From the NCBI GenBank assembly GCA_031761405.1, contig JASEVX010000008.1, forward strand, positions 38,025,511 to 38,089,510: DNA of 64,000 nucleotides, written 5' to 3'. The translations under genes and the position numbers were made by a program. The notes under the pieces were generated by a model. That model saw only the letters and a program-made list of their open reading frames with translations, was not told the DNA's origin and ran no database searches. The first letter of the stretch is position 1; every line of letters begins with the position of its first letter. This stretch comes from Serripes groenlandicus (taxonomy: Eukaryota; Mollusca; Bivalvia; Cardiida; Cardiidae). Positions 56,901 to 63,903 of the stretch are shown one piece after another.

Positions 56901-59900
56901 AAACATTGTATCAGTTATATCACGGCGGCCAGTTCACCTACTTATGCATTTCCTGGTTTTCTCACACCAGTACTCCACACAATTGGTGGAAGACGAATGA
57001 CGCATGTCGCATTGACTCTGAAAGAAAGTTGGCCGAGCCGGGATTCGAACTCGCAACCCCTGGATTGACAGCCCGCGCCGCTACCGTCTGAGCTACCGGG
57101 GCTCGGCAGAACTATCACTGAAGATGATACATACCCCCTAAACAGCAACTTGACCTACACCATAACTTAATAAGTAAAAGGGCCATGATTCTGTAAAATA
57201 ACATGCAACCCCTTTAGGATATGCACATCTCCTCTTGGTATAGAAGCTTCATGTAAAACTTTATTGAATTCCACCCAGTGGTTTGTAAGAAATAGGCCGG
57301 ACAAAATATGGCTTCCGGCCGACCAACAGACAGACAGCCCGACACAGTGACTCCTATATACCCCCTCTTCTTTGAAGGGGGTATAAATATAGGAAACCCA
57401 ACCTCTGACAATCATAGTAAGCTTGTATTAGATAATGCATATTGAGAGGTCATAATCTGCACTTGTCACTTACACCTTAAGGTTGGTTTTCTTGTAGTAC
57501 AGTTTGCATCGGTCAATTTACCCCAAATAAATCCTGCGACCATGCTGATCTACAGCCAAACAATCTCTGAAAAACCTTTATTCACATAGAAATTAGTGTA
57601 TACCGTCACCAGAATACATGACATCAAGTTTAAATTCATTATACATATGTATAGAATGCATTTATAGTATTTTTACCTTGTTTGAAAGTGAAAGTAGATT
57701 ATTTTGTAAATCCCACCCTGATTTCGTCCAAAATGACCCTCCATTTTCTATGGATTATTATAAAGTAACTCTTTTTCAATGATATAGGGTGTTCTATCTG
57801 GCAAACCCTTACCAAGTTTGGCAATTGAGCATTGAAACCGTTTTATTTACATTGAAACAAAGAAGGGATTTATTTGGTGTATTGTGACATATGAGAAACA
57901 ATTCCAGGCCAAGTTTGGGATACACTCAAGGTGCAGACTGATATTTCTTTTCTGTGCAAATGTTGTTTAAAGTAGCATGTTACAAAAGTTAATTGATGGC
58001 AGACACATGCATACATCTTTCTGTCAGCTGCACTCACAAATAGGTTGAGATACGAGTACTTTTGTGAATGTCCTTGGATTGATCTACTGGGTAGTTTGAA
58101 TGTTCAACAACACAATTGTACTTACCTTTTTAGATCACCTGAGCCGAAGGCTCAAGGTGGGCTATTCTGATCACTTTTTGTCCGTCGTCCGTCCGTCCGT
58201 CCGGCGTTAACTTTTAGCTTTAAACATCATCTCCTCCCAAACTCCAAGGACAATTTCCGTGAAACATCACAGGACTGTTCCTCTGGTTGGCCTCTTTCAA
58301 AGTTGTTCAAAGATTTAAATTCCATTGAGAACTTTGGTTGCTGCGGCATCAGAAAGGGGACAAAATGTCCAAACTTTAAAAATCTTCTCCTCCGAATCTG
58401 CCTGTCAGATTCAAATATAATTTGGTAGAAATGTTCCTTGGGTGACCCTCTATAAAAATTGTTCAAGCCATACTGATTGGGCGAAAAACATGGCAGTCAG
58501 GCGGCATCAAAAAAGGGGCAAAATGACAAAATTTGAAAATTCCATTTTTATGAAAGTGCTTGTCTGATTTTAAGAAAATATAATACGAATCTTACTGTAA
58601 TGATCCTTTATTTAATTTGTTTAAGCCGTTTTGATTGGTTACACAATCATAGCAACCAGGCGTCATCACAAAAGGGGTAAATTGAACTTTTAGCTACAAA
58701 TGACAACCAACTCCTACCATTCCAATAGAACAATTTCCACAAAACATCACAGGAATGTTCCTTTGGTGGTCCTCTTTCAAAATTGTTCAAAGATTAAAAT
58801 TCCAATGAGAACTTTGGTTGCTGCGGCATCAGAAAAGGGGACAAAATGTCCAAACTTTAAAAATCTTCTCCTCCGAATCTGCCTGTCAGATTCAAATACA
58901 ATTTGGTAGAAATGTTCCTTGGGTGACCCTCTATAAAAATTGTTCAAGCCATACTGATTGGGCGAAAAACATAGCAGTCAGGCGGCATCAAAAAAGGGGC
59001 AAAATGACAGAATTTGAAAATTCCATTTTTATGAAAGTGCTTGTCTGATTTTAAGAAAATATAATATGAATCTTACTGTAATGATCCTCTATTTAATTTG
59101 ATTAAGGCGTTTTGATTGGTTACACAATCATAGCAACCAGGCGTCATCTCAAAAGGGGTAAATTGAACTTTTAGCTACAAATGACAACCAACTCCTACCA
59201 TTCCAATAGACCAATTTCCACAAAACATCACAGGAATGTTCCTTTGGTGGTCCTCTTTCAAAATTGTTCAAAGATTAAAATTCCAATGAGAACTTTGGTT
59301 GCTGCGGCATCAGAAAGGGGACAAAATGTCCAAACTTTAAAAATCTTCTCCGAATCTGCCTGTCAGATTCAAATATAATTTGGTAGAAATGTTCCTTGGG
59401 TGACCCTCTATAAAAATTGTTCAAGCCATACTGATTGGTCGAAAAACATGGCAGTCAGGCGGCATCAGAAAAGGGGCAAAATGACAAAATTTGAAAATTC
59501 CATTTTTATGAAAGTGTTTGTCTGATTTTAAGAAAATATAATACGAATCAAGAATGTTCCTTTGGTGGTCCTCTTTCAAAATTGTTCAAAGATTTAAATT
59601 CCATTGATAACTTTGGTTGCTGCGGCATCAGAAAGTGAGAAAAATACCCAAATTTTAAAATCCTTTTCCTCCATAATCTACTTGTGCGATTGCAAGATAA
59701 TTTGGTAGAAATGTTCCTTAAGTGACCCTCTAAATAAACTGTTGAAGCCATATTGATTTCGTTGAAAAACAGGGCAGCAAGGCGGCATCAGGAAAGGTGC
59801 AAAATGACAAAAACTTTATAATTCCATTCTTATTAAAGTTCTTGTTAGATTTCAAGATATAAATGGCCTTTACTGATAAGCTGTTTCTTGAGAAGTGTCC

Positions 59901-60685
59901 ACTCCTTTGCAGTTTCATTTACACTCCCTGATAAAATTTTCCCAGATATTTGCAGTTAAATATTTGCTACTAATTTACTATCAATTAGGTGATCGATTTA
60001 GGGCCATCTTGGCCCTCTTGTTTCAAATGCAGTGGTCAGAATGAAGTATGCGAGTGTCTGCCTTCAATTAAAACTTTCCCCACACATATCAATAAACCTG
60101 CTGCATAGTCTAGCAGTCGACTTTGAAAATATTGTTTCAAAATTATGGAAACTATAAATGAACTGGGACTACTTAGTACTAATATGGGGAAGAGAAACGA
60201 TAAGCTATATAGCGCTATATAATATGCTTGTCGTTCTTATCGATGGATATTCCGCATTACCTGTATAAGGTTTATTGAGGTTTACATACACAAACAGTTT
60301 TGTAAAGAAGCGATTGGCGCTTATCGCACTCGTTTCTCTTCCCCGTATAAGTAGTCCCAGAAATGAATGAACAATTATTGAATAAAGTTGAAAACATTGT
60401 GATGAAAGGAGAAATTGCTCACACTGTTTTCAAAAATTGTCTGCTGCAGATGTGTCAGAAAGCGTCTGTATATGGGTAAGGGTTAATTTCCACAATTATT
60501 CCATGCAGTATTCGAATATATCTTCTATTCTATCTGTTCTCCACAGGGACAAGGCAGGAGGCTATGGAATCCAAGCCCTTGGCAGTACTTTGATTAAAGG
60601 CGTGTCCGGGGATTATTTCAATGTGATCGGATTTCCTCTACATCCATTTGCTAAACATATACTGTCTCTTTTCCCTCCTTCATGA
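50688..60685 (+). CDS. ASMTL: Maf-type dTTP/UTP pyrophosphatase, six exons
   Basis: A nucleotide-sanitising enzyme of the Maf/HAM1 fold that hydrolyses (d)NTPs such as dTTP and UTP to monophosphates. Exons 50688-50777, 52492-52629, 54056-54162, 54603-54664, 56744-56852 and 60547-60685 join in phase (645 nt) to 214 residues, the usual length of a stand-alone Maf protein. Motifs: STSPRR (18-23), GADT (85-88, D87 the likely catalytic/metal-site Asp), EKP (98-100), [17 protein letters not shown] (162-178), NVIGFPL (194-200). All introns are GT-AG. Vertebrate ASMTL carries this domain fused to a methyltransferase-like domain; here a TGA directly follows the Maf domain, so no fusion is visible. Start chosen at the first ATG after an in-frame stop, with A at -3. 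The symbol refers to the best-known animal homologue. Introns hold many MITEs, SINEs and Helentron-like elements. Confidence 0.93.
50801..50970 (+). repeat. (TC)n and (TCTG)n microsatellite
   Basis: Short TC and TCTG runs at 50801-50880 and a pure (TC)n run of about 71 bp at 50900-50970, starting about 25 bp after the exon 1 donor. Long pyrimidine runs vary in length and can act as polypyrimidine-tract protein sites. Confidence 0.95.
50974..51150 (+). repeat. MITE remnant around a palindrome
   Basis: ctccagcagaaactttaaaa on the left and tgatttcaaaagtcgtccactgc (about 51100-51123) with gcatgtgagaaag on the right are decayed MITE parts separated by the palindrome at 51016-51064. Confidence 0.5.
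51016..51064. repeat. Near-perfect palindrome flanked by TTAA
   Basis: Arms CCAGGGTCTTTCAAATAG (51020-51037) and its exact complement (51041-51058) are separated by TTA only. TTAA stands at 51016-51019 and 51060-51063, with one extra C on the right. The arms do not match the main MITE family. Confidence 0.9.
51236..51390 (+). repeat. Repeat ending in a CTGGC hairpin
   Basis: Contains ccatgaagtttcaaccaaat, ggccaagtggttagggagaa, a (ACGC)n run at 51317-51333, catgacataagctc and the hairpin GACTGGCTTTCAGCCAGT (51362-51379), then ggagctaaaaa. Phrases of this kind are widespread in bivalve genomes; it is inserted next to or into a MITE. Confidence 0.6.
51390..51534 (-). repeat. TTAA-hairpin MITE, right part
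   Basis: Begins inside the dyad (aattgctcattatcagcaaa) and continues to gtcgtctgcagcagatttg and gtgggatagggttaa (TTAA 51531-51534). The left part is replaced by the repeat before it. Confidence 0.7.
51592..51799 (+). mobile_element. Helentron-like 3' part
   Basis: aatcttctcctccgaaag, acattcctttggtgacactc and a 3' end tggagcgatactggccctcttgggcc followed by CTCTTGTTT. The hairpin here is GGCCC/GGGCC with a TCTT loop. The 5' part is missing. Confidence 0.6.
51795..51872 (+). repeat. TTAA-hairpin MITE, right terminus
   Basis: Return arm tttgccacaatgttttcaaa, ctgctgtagaggcatcag and a decayed tip gagggaaggattaa. It directly follows the Helentron-like 3' end. Confidence 0.65.
52236..52440 (-). repeat. 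Young MITE, ends 51 bp before exon 2
   Basis: Left flank TTAA (52236-52239), tip gcctttccctcatataaacg; left dyad arm deleted (gaaaacaaaacgtgcaattt). Right end gagggaaagggttaa at 52440. Confidence 0.92.
52492..52629 (+). CDS. ASMTL: Maf gene exon 2
   Basis: Forty-six codons ([15 protein letters not shown]... to LYAKE) in phase 0. Acceptor tag at 52489-52491, donor gtaata. Confidence 0.9.
52779..52986 (+). repeat. TTAA-hairpin MITE, old type
   Basis: Left tip ttagtcctttactacatac, CTGCAGTAAACAAC, full dyad, right terminus shortened to ggcttagggttaa. Confidence 0.75.
53052..53262 (+). repeat. TTAA-hairpin MITE, old type
   Basis: TTAA at 53052-53055 and 53259-53262. Dyad closed by gcgcaaatgagc; the right CTGCAG is deleted between gtcg and ttcgaaagc. 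Confidence 0.85.
53384..53580 (+). repeat. TTAA-hairpin MITE, degraded
   Basis: Left tip taccctttcccacataaaac, dyad imperfect, right subterminal gtggtctgccgtatg, tip gtgggagaggct. Confidence 0.65.
53581..54055. other. Intron 2 remainder, short hairpin
   Basis: At 53644-53680 caagacc...ccgtccta and aggacgggtcttg form an imperfect stem of about 13 pairs. Nothing else is recognised. Confidence 0.4.
54056..54162 (+). CDS. ASMTL: Maf gene exon 3
   Basis: Encodes [15 protein letters not shown] to QILMG, with the GADT active-site motif. Acceptor acag at 54052-54055, donor gtagga, phase 2 end. Confidence 0.9.
54170..54236 (+). repeat. Young MITE right end abutting the exon 3 donor
   Basis: Starts seven bases after the exon end with ccatgttttcaaaaagctg, then CTGCTGCAGAGG and gagggaaagggttaa ending at 54236. 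The left part of the element is absent. Confidence 0.85.
54316..54400 (+). repeat. TTAA-hairpin MITE, left fragment
   Basis: tttttaacatacaac, ctgcagcaaataactttg, then gaaaacatatagtc. The tip has lost ccctttccc. Confidence 0.5.
54431..54577 (+). repeat. SINE body and tail
   Basis: gcactcagtattgttgggtt, ggtgtcaggataaatggacc, tatactggtaacttatc and tail gtagaaagcggcataaacacc. It ends about 25 bp before exon 4. Confidence 0.65.
54603..54664 (+). CDS. ASMTL: Maf gene exon 4
   Basis: Sixty-two bases encoding [20 protein letters not shown] with split codons on both sides. Acceptor attcag, donor gtaaat. Confidence 0.88.
54705..54943 (-). repeat. Composite TTAA-hairpin MITE
   Basis: TTAA at 54705-54708 and tip ccctttcccacatacaac. 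The left part reads as a + copy up to gagaaatggctc, then continues as the right part of a minus copy (caactttatttaacaattaa, tttttgtcacaatgttttc, CTGCTGCAGAC, gtgggataaagg). Confidence 0.6.
54945..55082 (+). repeat. SINE body and tail, degraded
   Basis: ctttccttcctttgagttg, aatactggtaacttatctag, gatattactgaaaaattgtt and an eroded tail (aaatcataaaacacc). Confidence 0.55.
55200..55413 (+). repeat. TTAA-hairpin MITE, left tip lost
   Basis: tttacagcagatgactgaaaa, imperfect dyad, right side well preserved: ctactgcagaggcatcag and gtgggaaagggttaa (TTAA 55410-55413). Confidence 0.75.
55432..55680 (+). repeat. SINE, degraded head and body
   Basis: Head-like tcatggtcaccgactgatc and gtgagtttgaagccc (B-box-like), then tgtagtattggtgtgagaaa and gaactggccaccaag, which match the body of the copy at 56912-57112. 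Confidence 0.55.
55699..55783. repeat. Foldback palindrome of about 85 bp
   Basis: The outer arms ATAGGGGCCTGGCAAG (55700-55715) and their exact complement (55767-55782) enclose a second paired stretch, aatgtatattct against agaatatacatt, with a short AT loop. The whole can fold into one stem of about 35 pairs with small bulges. It lies in intron 4 of the Maf gene. Confidence 0.88.
55809..56037 (+). repeat. TTAA-hairpin MITE, complete
   Basis: TTAA at 55809-55812 and 56034-56037. Full dyad closed by GCTCATTTTGAGC at 55941-55953. Dyad base reads catggtgaca with matching tgtcaccatg. Confidence 0.92.
56174..56378 (+). repeat. TTAA-hairpin MITE, old type
   Basis: Left tip taaacctgtccaatatac, CTGCATCAGACGAC, partial dyad, right side lacks CTGCAG (aaaatagaggcgtctg), tip gtgggaaggggttca. 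Confidence 0.75.
56391..56516 (-). repeat. TTAA-hairpin MITE, left part
   Basis: gtaaccctttgcagagagc, cagacacctttgaaaac, dyad closed by gctcatcataagc. Ends where the next copy starts. Confidence 0.65.
56517..56695 (-). repeat. TTAA-hairpin MITE, old type
   Basis: Left tip caaccctatcccaactttc, dyad shortened, right tip gtgggaaagggttaa (TTAA 56692-56695). It ends 48 bp before exon 5. Confidence 0.75.
56744..56852 (+). CDS. ASMTL: Maf gene exon 5
   Basis: Encodes [20 protein letters not shown] to DTGEPM, with split codons on both sides. Acceptor atag, donor gtaagt. Confidence 0.9.
56863..56911 (-). repeat. MITE left end abutting the exon 5 donor
   Basis: TTAA at 56863-56866, ten bases after the exon. 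The tip carries extra C and T residues (ccccccttttttcccc type), then gcagacgacttttgaaaac. It is cut by the SINE. Confidence 0.7.
56912..57112 (-). repeat. SINE, minus strand, well-preserved head
   Basis: Read on the minus strand: tRNA-like head (57107-57032), then body ggagtactggtgtgagaaaa and gaactggccgccgtgatata near 56932. Sits directly on the MITE left end at 56863-56911, so it probably inserted into that element. Confidence 0.8.
57032..57107 (-). other. tRNA-like head of a SINE, not a tRNA gene
   Basis: On the minus strand it has A box TAGCTCAGACGGTAGCGG and B box GAGTTCGAATCCC, both close to consensus. The flanking GCCGAGC and GCTCGGC complement each other, but no normal anticodon stem forms and the sequence continues into SINE body, so it is a promoter head and not a functional tRNA. 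Confidence 0.8.
57167..57390 (-). repeat. Repeat ending in a TATACCCCC hairpin
   Basis: TATACCCCC (57357-57365) and GGGGGTATA (57377-57385) form a hairpin. Preceding it are gacagacagcccgacacag, ccggacaaaatatggcttccgg and caccataacttaataag. The minus strand has an 82-codon open frame, but the sequence has the look of bivalve repeat DNA and I do not call it a gene. Confidence 0.5.
57391..58129. other. Intron 5 sequence, nothing recognised
   Basis: No copy of the local repeats and no convincing exon. Confidence 0.45.
58130..60022 (+). mobile_element. Helentron-like element with higher-order tandem core
   Basis: Starts agatcacctgagccgaaggc after T residues and ends aggtgatcgatttagggcc, hairpin GGGCCATCTTGGCCC, CTCTTG, TTT. 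The inverted end segments are GATCACCT and AGGTGATC, differing from the GCTCACCT/AGGTGAGC pair at 48652-49712 in a matched way. A (CCGT)n run lies near 58185-58204. No coding capacity. Confidence 0.72.
58230..59780 (+). repeat. 480-bp higher-order tandem repeat
   Basis: gttgctgcggcatcag occurs at 58338, 58818, 59299 and 59616: spacings 480, 481 and 317. Each 480-bp unit holds three diverged monomers of about 160 bp, recognised by ttggttgctgcggcatcag, ttgggcgaaaaacatggc and ttggttacacaatcatagc. The last spacing, about two monomers, shows the third monomer missing there. The 480-bp units are far more alike than the monomers inside them. Confidence 0.9.
60073..60486 (+). repeat. MITE interrupted by another element
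   Basis: Left part 60073-60162 (actttccccacacatatc, gcagtcgactttgaaaat). Right part from 60368: tgaacaattattgaataaag, left dyad arm, deleted loop, ctgctgcagatgtg, gggtaagggttaa (TTAA 60483-60486). Confidence 0.75.
60163..60360. mobile_element. 198-bp element with 7-bp target duplication
   Basis: Starts CTGGGACTACTT and ends with the exact complement AAGTAGTCCCAG. Further in, tggggaagagaaacga pairs with tcgtttctcttcccc after a 7-base offset. AAATGAA stands at 60156-60162 and 60361-60367, and removing element plus one copy restores normal MITE sequence. No class could be assigned with confidence. Confidence 0.92.
60547..60685 (+). CDS. ASMTL: Maf gene exon 6, with stop
   Basis: Encodes [20 protein letters not shown] through NVIGFPL to SLFPPS and TGA at 60683-60685. 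Acceptor cctccacag type (ctccacag). The stop falls where the methyltransferase part would begin in vertebrate ASMTL. Confidence 0.92.
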
Positions 60686-60715
60686 TTGCAACTTTTTTTT
60701 AATTTATACATTACC

Positions 60716-60832
60716 TGATATATCTTTCCAACATATGAAATATCTGCAGCCGACAACTTTGTATAATTGAAAACATTGTGTCAAAATGAGAAAAACAAGT
60801 CGACTAAATGCTTCAGCATGTGGTTAAGGGTT
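60716..60832 (+). repeat. TTAA-hairpin MITE, degraded
   Basis: gatatatctttccaacatatg, ctgcagccgacaactttg, attgaaaacattgtgtc and gtggttaagggttc. Confidence 0.55.
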
Positions 60833-60946
60833 CTTGCTAACATACAACAATTCTACAGCATACGACTTTAAAAGCATTATGGCTAATGTATGAACAATCT
60901 CAATAAATGATAGTATATTTATTAAATATAGTTAAATTTTGTTTTA

Positions 60947-61162
60947 TTAGCTCAAGGTGAGCTTTTGTGATTGCCCTTTGTCCGTCATGTCCACAATTTC
61001 TTGACCGTAGTGTGATCTTTTACAATCAAATATCATCATTGTCTTTGGATGACCTTCACCATGACTTTTTGACCTTCTTTCTTATTTTTGTAGAGCAATT
61101 AAATTAGGACCCTAAAACACTTACTCAGATGAGCGATATAGGGCCATTATGGCCCTCTTGTT
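60947..61162 (+). mobile_element. Short Helentron-like element
   Basis: Starts agctcaaggtgagcttttgtg after TT and ends agatgagcgatatagggcc, hairpin GGGCCATTATGGCCC, CTCTTG, TT. At 216 bp it has the two ends and no tandem core. Confidence 0.75.
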
Positions 61163-61305
61163 GGGGTTTTACGCCGTTTTCAACATTATTTCAGTTAAAT
61201 CACGTTGACAGTTAACTTATTCATGTTCCCTGGGTAAACAAACCAGTACAAGACTAGGAAATGTGCCTTGCCCAAGGGTACTCCACCATGACCTTCATGC
61301 CACGA
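61163..61305 (-). repeat. SINE tail and body, minus strand
   Basis: On the minus strand the tail reads gttgaaaacggcgtaaaaccc; gtgatttaactgaaataat precedes it. It starts immediately after the Helentron-like 3' end. The head is missing. Confidence 0.7.
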
Positions 61306-61713
61306 CTAGAAATTGCTCATAATAAGCAATTTAGTCTTTTTGCCACAATGTTGTTAAAAGTTATCAGCTGCAGATACATCAAAATGAGTCTGCAGGTGGG
61401 AAAGGGTTAAATAATTGTTTGCCTTGCCTACCTGCCAGGTCTGTATAAAAAACTTTCTTTCAAGAGTACTGTCACAATCATGATTGAAAAACAACTCAAA
61501 TTACAATATAACTTTTATTAACTGAGAGCAATGTGTTTTGAACAGACTAGCAAATAAATTTTACAGCAAAAATAACAAGTGTTTGTTGTGCTTTGCATGC
61601 ACAAAAATATATATAAAAATTAATGCATACATTTTTATCAGAGGTCACTATGTGCCCCTCATAACCCATTCTATATAACGGACTGACTTCAAGCTTTAAA
61701 CCCCAAACTGGTC

Positions 61714-61900
61714 AAGCATTTCCCACATTCAACAAATTTGCAGCAGATACTTTGTAAACATCTAGTATAAAACGTGGAAAATGTCTATAATGAAGGCATA
61801 ATTACGAAATGTTGGAAAAAATTGTGGCAAAAATAAAAGGTTCTCGTTTTTAAGCAAATTCCTACTTTGGTCAGAATGTTTTCATGTCTACTGCAGAGGT
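61714..61900 (+). repeat. TTAA-hairpin MITE, old type
   Basis: Left tip catttcccacattcaac, ttgcagcagatactttg, dyad imperfect, right side ends at tctactgcagaggtg. Confidence 0.65.
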
Positions 61901-62000
61901 GAATTTGTTCATAATGAAAATTTTCTCCGTTTGCCACAATGTTTTCAACTCTATTCAATAATTAAATTTTCGGCTGCAGGTTAGTTGTATCAATGTTGTT
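61895..62000 (-). repeat. TTAA-hairpin MITE, right part
   Basis: Starts in the dyad (gaatttgttcataatgaaaa), return arm ccacaatgttttcaactc, then cggctgcaggttagttgtat. Tip lost. Confidence 0.6.
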
Positions 62001-62267
62001 TAAATGTTCCAACCACATTGGATGTGATACATATAAGAAATGATTGTTCAAAGAAACACATGCGTCCCCTGCCAATATGTCAGTAAAGGAAAGCGGGAAG
62101 ATGATGTCAACCTGCCCAAACAAGAAACAGAAACAAAATGCTTTATATGAAAGGAAATTCTGAATCTATAAACTATTGGTGGAAGACATTTATTTCCTTC
62201 AAAATATAATATGTTATCTCAATCTTTCTTACCTACTTGATATTTTGTAGTATAACACTATAAGTAT

Positions 62268-62497
62268 TTAACCCTTTCCCTCATATAGACACTTTCTGAC
62301 GCCTCTGCAGCAGACGTTTCTTTTAAAACATAGTGACAAAAGAAGAAATTGCACAAAACGTGCAATTTCTCCTTTTGCCACAATGTTTTCCACTTTTTGT
62401 TATAGGTTATCCATTCAAATATGGGGATTTTCTATGTTTGGACGAAATACGTTCAAAGTCGTCTGCTGCAGAATTGTCGTATGAGGGAAAGGGTTAA
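62268..62497 (-). repeat. TTAA-hairpin MITE, young type, intact
   Basis: TTAA at 62268-62271 and 62494-62497. Tips CCCTTTCCCTCATATAG and ATGAGGGAAAGGG. Complete dyad closed by gcacaaaacgtgc. Confidence 0.95.
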
Positions 62498-62561
62498 ATC
62501 TTACAAGTTTTTGGCTATGAGAGAGACCAGGAATCTTTATGAAATATAAACAGTGTAAAAA

Positions 62562-63536
62562 CAAGAGCGCCAAATGTCACAAAATACGCCCGTCCTGTTT
62601 TTTTGAGACCAATTAAGTATAGTGATAATTAGTTGTACATCAGACAAATTTAGAGAGCAGACACTGTTAGTACAGTTTTTGCCATTTCGAGGGACATAAG
62701 TGTGTAGTGACTAAGATAACGTGGTAAGTTATCAAACTTGTCCAAGATATTATGCCAACACACATTCTGACCAAATTTGGAGATGATTGGACAAAGGCTT
62801 CTAAAGTTATTGAGCTGACAAGACCAATTTCGGGTAATTTCTATAATTAAAGGGCGATAACTCTCGATTGACTAAAGCGATATGGCTAGTTATCGAACTT
62901 GTCCGAGATATTATCCCAATACACATTGTAACCAAATTTGGTGATGATTGGACAAAGGCTTCTAAAGTTATTGAGCTGACAAGAACCAATTTTAGGTAAT
63001 TTCTTTAATAAAAGGGCGATAACTCTTGATTGACTACAGCGATATAGCTTGTTATCAAACTTGTCCGAGATATTATGCCAATACACATCCTAACTAAATT
63101 TGGTGATGATTGGACAAAGGCTTCTAAAGTTATTGAGCTGACAAGACCAATTTTGGGTAATTTCTATAATTAAAGGGTGATAACTCTTGATTGACTAAAG
63201 CGATATGGCTAGTTATCGAACTTGTCCGAGATATTATGCCAATACACATTCTGACAAAATTTGGAGATGATTGGACAAAGGCTTCTAAAGTTATTGAGCT
63301 GACAAGACCAATTTTGGGTAATTTCTATAATTAAAGGGCAATAACTCTCGATTGACTAAAGTGATATGGCTAGTTATCAAACTTGTCCGAGATATTATGC
63401 CAATACACATTCTAACTAAATTTGGTGATGATTCGACAAAGGCTTCTAAAGTTATTGAGCTGACAACATACTGGATGCCGTACGCCGCAGGTAAAACTAT
63501 AATACGATCCGTTTTTTCAAAATGGGCGTATAAAAA
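62562..63536 (-). mobile_element. Element with 161-bp tandem core
   Basis: Left edge aacaagagcgccaaatg; its complement ends ggcgctcttgtt, like the CTCTTGTT ends of the Helentron-like elements, so the element may be in minus orientation. Right edge has an imperfect hairpin, atacgatccgtttttt against aaaatgggcgtat (about 63503-63532). No coding frame. Boundaries are approximate. Confidence 0.6.
62700..63465 (+). repeat. 161-bp tandem array, about 4.7 units
   Basis: acaaaggcttctaaagttat occurs at 62791, 62952, 63114, 63275 and 63436 (spacings 161, 162, 161, 161). Units are over 90 percent alike by eye and contain cttgtccgagatattatgcc and aaagggcgataactctcg. Confidence 0.95.
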
Positions 63537-63633
63537 GCTCTAAATAAGGGGCATTTTTCATGTCAAAAGTATCCTCAATTGACCCGTAGACGCACTTTCC
63601 TTGAAACTCAAATCTCAGTGTGACAAATTCATT

Positions 63634-63691
63634 TAACGAGATATTTTCAATGTGGTCTGCTGCAGATTTGTTGTACGTGGGAAAGGGTTAA
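63634..63691 (-). repeat. TTAA-hairpin MITE, right terminus
   Basis: ttttcaatgtggtctgctgc, agatttgttgtacgtgg, gaaagggttaa ending at 63691. Confidence 0.65.
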
Positions 63692-63784
63692 CATTCATTG
63701 GAATTATCTATAGACCATGATAAGGTGTTATTCTATAGCCAGCTTGGTCTCTACTGTTTGCAATACATATTACATATCCTTCCC

Positions 63785-63867
63785 CTTAACTTTAAAATAC
63801 ATTGTGGGAAAAGAAGAAATTGCTTATGAAAAGCAATTTTTGCCTTTTCCTCAATCATTTTGGCTTC
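63785..63867 (-). repeat. TTAA-hairpin MITE, dyad remnant
   Basis: tacattgtgggaaaagaag, aaattgcttatgaaaagc, aatttttgccttttcctcaa: a diverged dyad that still pairs in part. Confidence 0.6.
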
Positions 63868-63903
63868 TTAACCCTTTCCGACATACAACAAATCTGTAGC
63901 AGT
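63868..63903 (+). repeat. MITE left terminus next to a possible exon
   Basis: TTAA at 63868-63871, tip ccctttccgacatacaac, then atctgtagcag, where family resemblance stops. Confidence 0.7.

Larger units (their letters stand above)
60838..61410 (+). repeat. MITE split by two other elements
   Basis: Left part about 60838-60945 (aacatacaacaattctacag, gacgactt-like gcatacgactttaaaagc). Right part 61306-61410: gaaattgctcataataagc, return arm, ctgcagatacatc, gtgggaaagggttaa (TTAA 61407-61410). Between them stand a Helentron-like element and a SINE piece. Confidence 0.75.

Noticed and set aside
57032..57107. tRNA gene on the minus strand
   Set aside because: A and B boxes are good, but no proper anticodon arm forms and the sequence continues into SINE body shared with other copies.
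57167..57415. Two overlapping minus-strand open frames as genes
   Set aside because: Both lie in repeat-like sequence with a terminal hairpin and have no recognisable domain.
60547..60685. Frameshift or truncation of a longer ASMTL fusion gene
   Set aside because: The exon ends in a normal stop just after the conserved Maf C-terminus, total length equals a stand-alone Maf protein, and no methyltransferase-like exon is seen up to the window end.
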